Part shown: one piece after another, positions 61,001 through 64,000 of the stretch
How positions within the stretch are numbered: the stretch's first letter is position 1
How the letters are laid out: the number at the start of each line of letters is the position of its first letter
NCBI RefSeq assembly: GCF_026151205.1
Contig: NC_087076.1
Location: 5,694,902 to 5,758,901, forward strand
Length of the DNA stretch: 64,000 nucleotides
Source: Bolinopsis microptera
Taxonomy: Eukaryota; Ctenophora; Tentaculata; Lobata; Bolinopsidae
Direction of reading: 5' to 3'
Notes under the pieces: generated by a model
What the model saw: only the letters and a program-made list of their open reading frames with translations
What the model was told of the DNA's origin: nothing
Database searches by the model: none
Position numbers and translations under genes: made by a program

Positions 61001-62340
61001 TAGTTGTCACGAGATGTTTGATCTAGTTATTAGAGTTGAGCTATTCCTAATCTTTGCTATGACAGTATTAAAACTACATTAGTTGTCACGAGATGTTTGA
61101 TCTAGTTATTAGAGTTGAGCTATTCCTAGTCCTTGTTATGACAGTATTAAACTACAATAGTTTGTCACGAGATGTTTGATCTAGATATTAGAGTTGAGCA
61201 ATTCCTAGTCCTTGTTATGACAGTATTAAAACTACAATAGTTGTCACGAGATGTTTGATCTAGTTATTAGAGTTGAGCTATTCCTAGTCCTTGCTATGAC
61301 AGTATTAAAACTACAATAGTTGTCACGAGATGTTTGATCTAGTTATTAGAGTTGAGCTATTCCTAGTCCTTGCTATGACAGTATTAAAACTACAATAGTT
61401 GTCACGAGATGTTTGATCTAGATATTAGAGTTGAGCAATTCCTAGTCCTTGTTATGACAGTATTAAAACTACAATAGTTGTCACGAGATGTTTGATCTAG
61501 TTATTAGAGTTGAGGCTATTCCTAGTCCTTGCTATGACAGTATTAAAACTACAATAGTTGTCACGAGATGTTTGATCTAGTTATTAGAGTTGAGCTATTC
61601 CTAGTCCTTGCTATGACAGTATTAAAACTACAATAGTTGTCACGAGATGTTTGATCTAGTGGCTAGAGTTGAGCTATTCCTAGTTCTTGCTATGACAGTA
61701 TTAAAACTACATTAGTTGTCACGAGATGTTTGATCTAGTTATTAGAGTTGAGCTATTCCTAGTCCTTGTTATGACAGTATTAAAACTACAATAGTTGTCA
61801 CGAGATGTTTGATCTAGATATTAGAGTTGAGCAATTCCTAGTCCTTGTTATGACAGTATTAAAACTACAATAGTTGTCACGAGATGTTTGATCTAGTTAT
61901 TAGAGTTGAGCTATTCCTAGTCCTTGCTATGACAGTATTAAAACTACAATAGTTTGTCACGAGATGTTTAATCTAGTTATTAGAGTTGAGCTATTCCTAG
62001 TCCTTGCTATGACAGTATTAAAACTACAATAGTTGTCACGAGATGTTTGATCTAGATATTAGAGTTGAGCAATTCCTAGTCCTTGTTATGACAGTATTAA
62101 AACTACAATAGTTGTCACGAGATGTTTGATCTAGTTATTAGAGTTGAGCTATTCCTAGTCCTTGCTATGACAGTATTAAAACTACAATAGTTGTCACGAG
62201 ATGTTTGATCTAGTTATTAGAGTTGAGCTATTCCTAGTCCTTGCTATGACAGTATTAAAACTACAATAGTTGTCACGAGATGTTTGATCTAGTGGCTAGA
62301 GTTGAGCTATTCCTAGTTCTTGCTATGACAGTATTAAAAC
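58088..62340. repeat. 79-bp satellite array, about 54 monomers
   Basis: Monomer includes gagttgagctattcctagtc, atgacagtattaaaactaca and ttgtcacgagatgtttgatc. Variant junctions (agtggctag, agttattag, agatattag, ttactattaaag, caaattattag) recur in a fixed order; the block with ttactattaaag appears near 59110, 59830 and 60470, implying a higher-order unit of eight to nine monomers. No coding function. Confidence 0.95.
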
Positions 62341-62420
62341 TAGGAATAGCTCAACTCTAATAACAACTAATAACAATCAAACATCTCGTGACAACTAATG
62401 TAGTTTTAATACTGTCATAT
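62338..62420. repeat. Inversion junction: one monomer in reverse
   Basis: At 62338 the array flips: ctaggaatagctcaactcta is the complement of the preceding monomer. The reversed unit runs to about 62420, with a small duplication of aactaataac. Confidence 0.85.
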
Positions 62421-63573
62421 TTTTAATTTATATAATTGGTTAACCTCATAATTCGAGAACTGAGTCAAATAAAAAAAATCGCTGCACCAGATATCTAGAT
62501 AGTTGTCCAAGGAACCACTGTACCAAATCTCAATATCAGGGGGTGGCTGGTTTTCTCAACTAAGGAATTGAAAACCACAAAAGTGTGTTTTGAGATAAAT
62601 GGATTTTAGTGTTTTCAAAATTTTGAGTATTCACTGGAATTTATCACAGTTCGTTAGTTAGGACTTTTTATACACTTAATAGTTCGTTTGCTTGATCAGA
62701 CCTGGCCGTCCCCTAAATGATTTTAGCCACTTTCAGTAGTTAATGTCCTTGTATTGTAAAAAATGAGGTTAACCAAGACTTCCTGTAAACACTAACTGCT
62801 TAAAATTTGGTTGTTAACCTCGCTTTAGACCATATAACACTGGGATTGGTTTATCAATATGTTATTATATATGTAGTAAAACATTTGCACAGTACAACGA
62901 TTAAGTTTTTGAGGTTAACATGTAATTGACTGGTCAGATATTCAAAAAATGAGAGGTTAACCTCATTTTTTAGCCATTTACGGGTAAAATCTTCTACTAA
63001 AATATGGTCAGTTCAAATCACCTTTGTCACGTGATTATAGTTGTAGGCATCGTGATACCAATAGATACCTCACTTCGATATTGTGGTACATAACATAAGT
63101 AAGAATCGTATGTATATTCCCTACGGTACCAAAATGTGATGGTTAACCTCATTTTTTTCATTTTCCCAAGATAAAAGAAAGTCAATCAACATGTCATCTA
63201 TTTAGAAATGTGTATACCGTAAACTTACGATGAAAATAATAACTCTATCATTTGATCTATTCTCGCTATATCTAAAAGACGAGGTTAACCTCATTTAATC
63301 ACGTTTGGATATTAATTTTTCTGATAATTATGAACCTAAAATTTAGAGTTTACATTTGCTGACCGAAATAACAAAAAATTATGGCGTGTAATAAAATATT
63401 AACCTCAATTTTATTAACCTCAATGTTGTATAGTCAATTTTGTAAAAATCGGTTAACCTCAATTATAAAATAAAGTTAATCAGCTACAAATATGTGAATA
63501 GCGGTGATGTTTTCGTCATTAAAAATTAAATCGATTTAGAAAATAATATTTTGGTAGAATTTGTTGACCCCTT

Positions 63574-63628
<55 letters not shown>

Positions 63629-63636
63629 TGGCCTTA
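62421..63636. other. Core with repeated GAGGTTAACCTC palindrome and poly-C
   Basis: About ten occurrences of the 12-bp palindrome GAGGTTAACCTC or half of it, at roughly 62438, 62765, 62812, 62911, 62953, 63139, 63281, 63399, 63412 and 63451. A run of 52 C occupies 63575-63626. No coding frame. The core is bounded on both sides by inverted satellite monomers. Confidence 0.8.
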
Positions 63637-64000
63637 ATACTGTCATAACAAGAACTAGAAATAGCTCAACTCTAATAACTAGATCAAACATCTCGTGACA
63701 ACTATTGTAGTTTTAATACTGTCATAACAAGAACTAGAAATAGCTCAACTCTAGCCACTAGATCAAACATGTCGTGACAACTATTGTAGTTTTAATACTG
63801 TCATAGCAAGAACTAGGAATAGCTCAACTCTAGCCACTAGATCAAACATCTCGTGACAATTATTACAGTTTTAATACTGTCATAGCAAGGACTAGGAATA
63901 GCTCAACTCTAATAACTAGATTAAACATCTCATGACAACTATTGTAGTTTTAATACTGTCATAACAAGGACTAGGAATAGCTCAACTCTAGCCACTAGAT
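63637..64000. repeat. 79-bp satellite, inverted orientation, leaves window
   Basis: Four and a half monomers complementary to the main array (tagctcaactcta, catctcgtgacaac, tttaatactgtcat), continuing past the right edge. Confidence 0.93.

Noticed and set aside
58088-62340. CRISPR-like regular repeat array
   Set aside because: Units are contiguous 79-bp satellite monomers with no unique spacers, in a eukaryotic genome.

Overview
This is an AT-rich, intron-rich animal (metazoan) genomic window, not a prokaryotic one. Genes are split by GT-AG introns, intergenic DNA is packed with transposons, MITEs, minisatellites and homopolymers, and one host gene encodes a secreted protein with kringle, ShKT and CCP/sushi domains. 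Abundant ShKT domains and this kind of exon shuffling suggest a cnidarian or another early-branching marine invertebrate. That assignment is an inference.

The centrepiece is a 16.8 kb DNA transposon (about 4283-21110). It has nearly identical 1.36 kb terminal inverted repeats (TIRs) and a 2-bp (TA or AT) target duplication. Inside, on the minus strand, I assembled four multi-exon genes by hand; every proposed exon junction keeps the reading frame. They are a THAP-like DDE_4 transposase with an intact D/D/E triad (5885-8192), a C2H2 zinc-finger protein of about 620 aa (8426-10952), a SWIM zinc-finger plus YqaJ nuclease protein (11360-14971), and a protein with four zinc fingers joined to an Ulp1-type cysteine protease (15722-18353). 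Transposase plus YqaJ points to the ISL2EU/IS4EU superfamily. The size, the protease and the extra zinc-finger gene are unusual for it. The TIRs carry a CRE-like site and a TATA box aimed inward, so the right TIR could drive the minus-strand genes. A hAT MITE, a LINE tail and small duplications are nested inside.

Around the element lies what looks like one long minus-strand host gene. A signal-peptide exon (40301-40223) splices in phase to three kringle exons, two ShKT exons and one CCP exon (28540-24123). All introns are phase 1 where domains meet. A galectin-like terminal exon at 2984-2569 has a matching phase-1 acceptor, so the giant transposon probably sits in the last intron. A 5'-truncated LINE (24385-27221) sits in another intron, and its empty site survives in a duplicated copy near 41219-41400.

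The right half (41-64 kb) is mostly repeats: minisatellites (22, 14 and 48 bp units), foldback elements, a 200-bp G tract, and a degenerate fucolectin-type (FTP) lectin gene on the plus strand (53214-54644) preceded by unassigned candidate exons. The last 6 kb is a 79-bp satellite of about 54 copies with higher-order structure, followed by a 1.2 kb core studded with the palindrome GAGGTTAACCTC and then the same satellite in inverted orientation running off the window. All gene models were read by eye; no database search was run.
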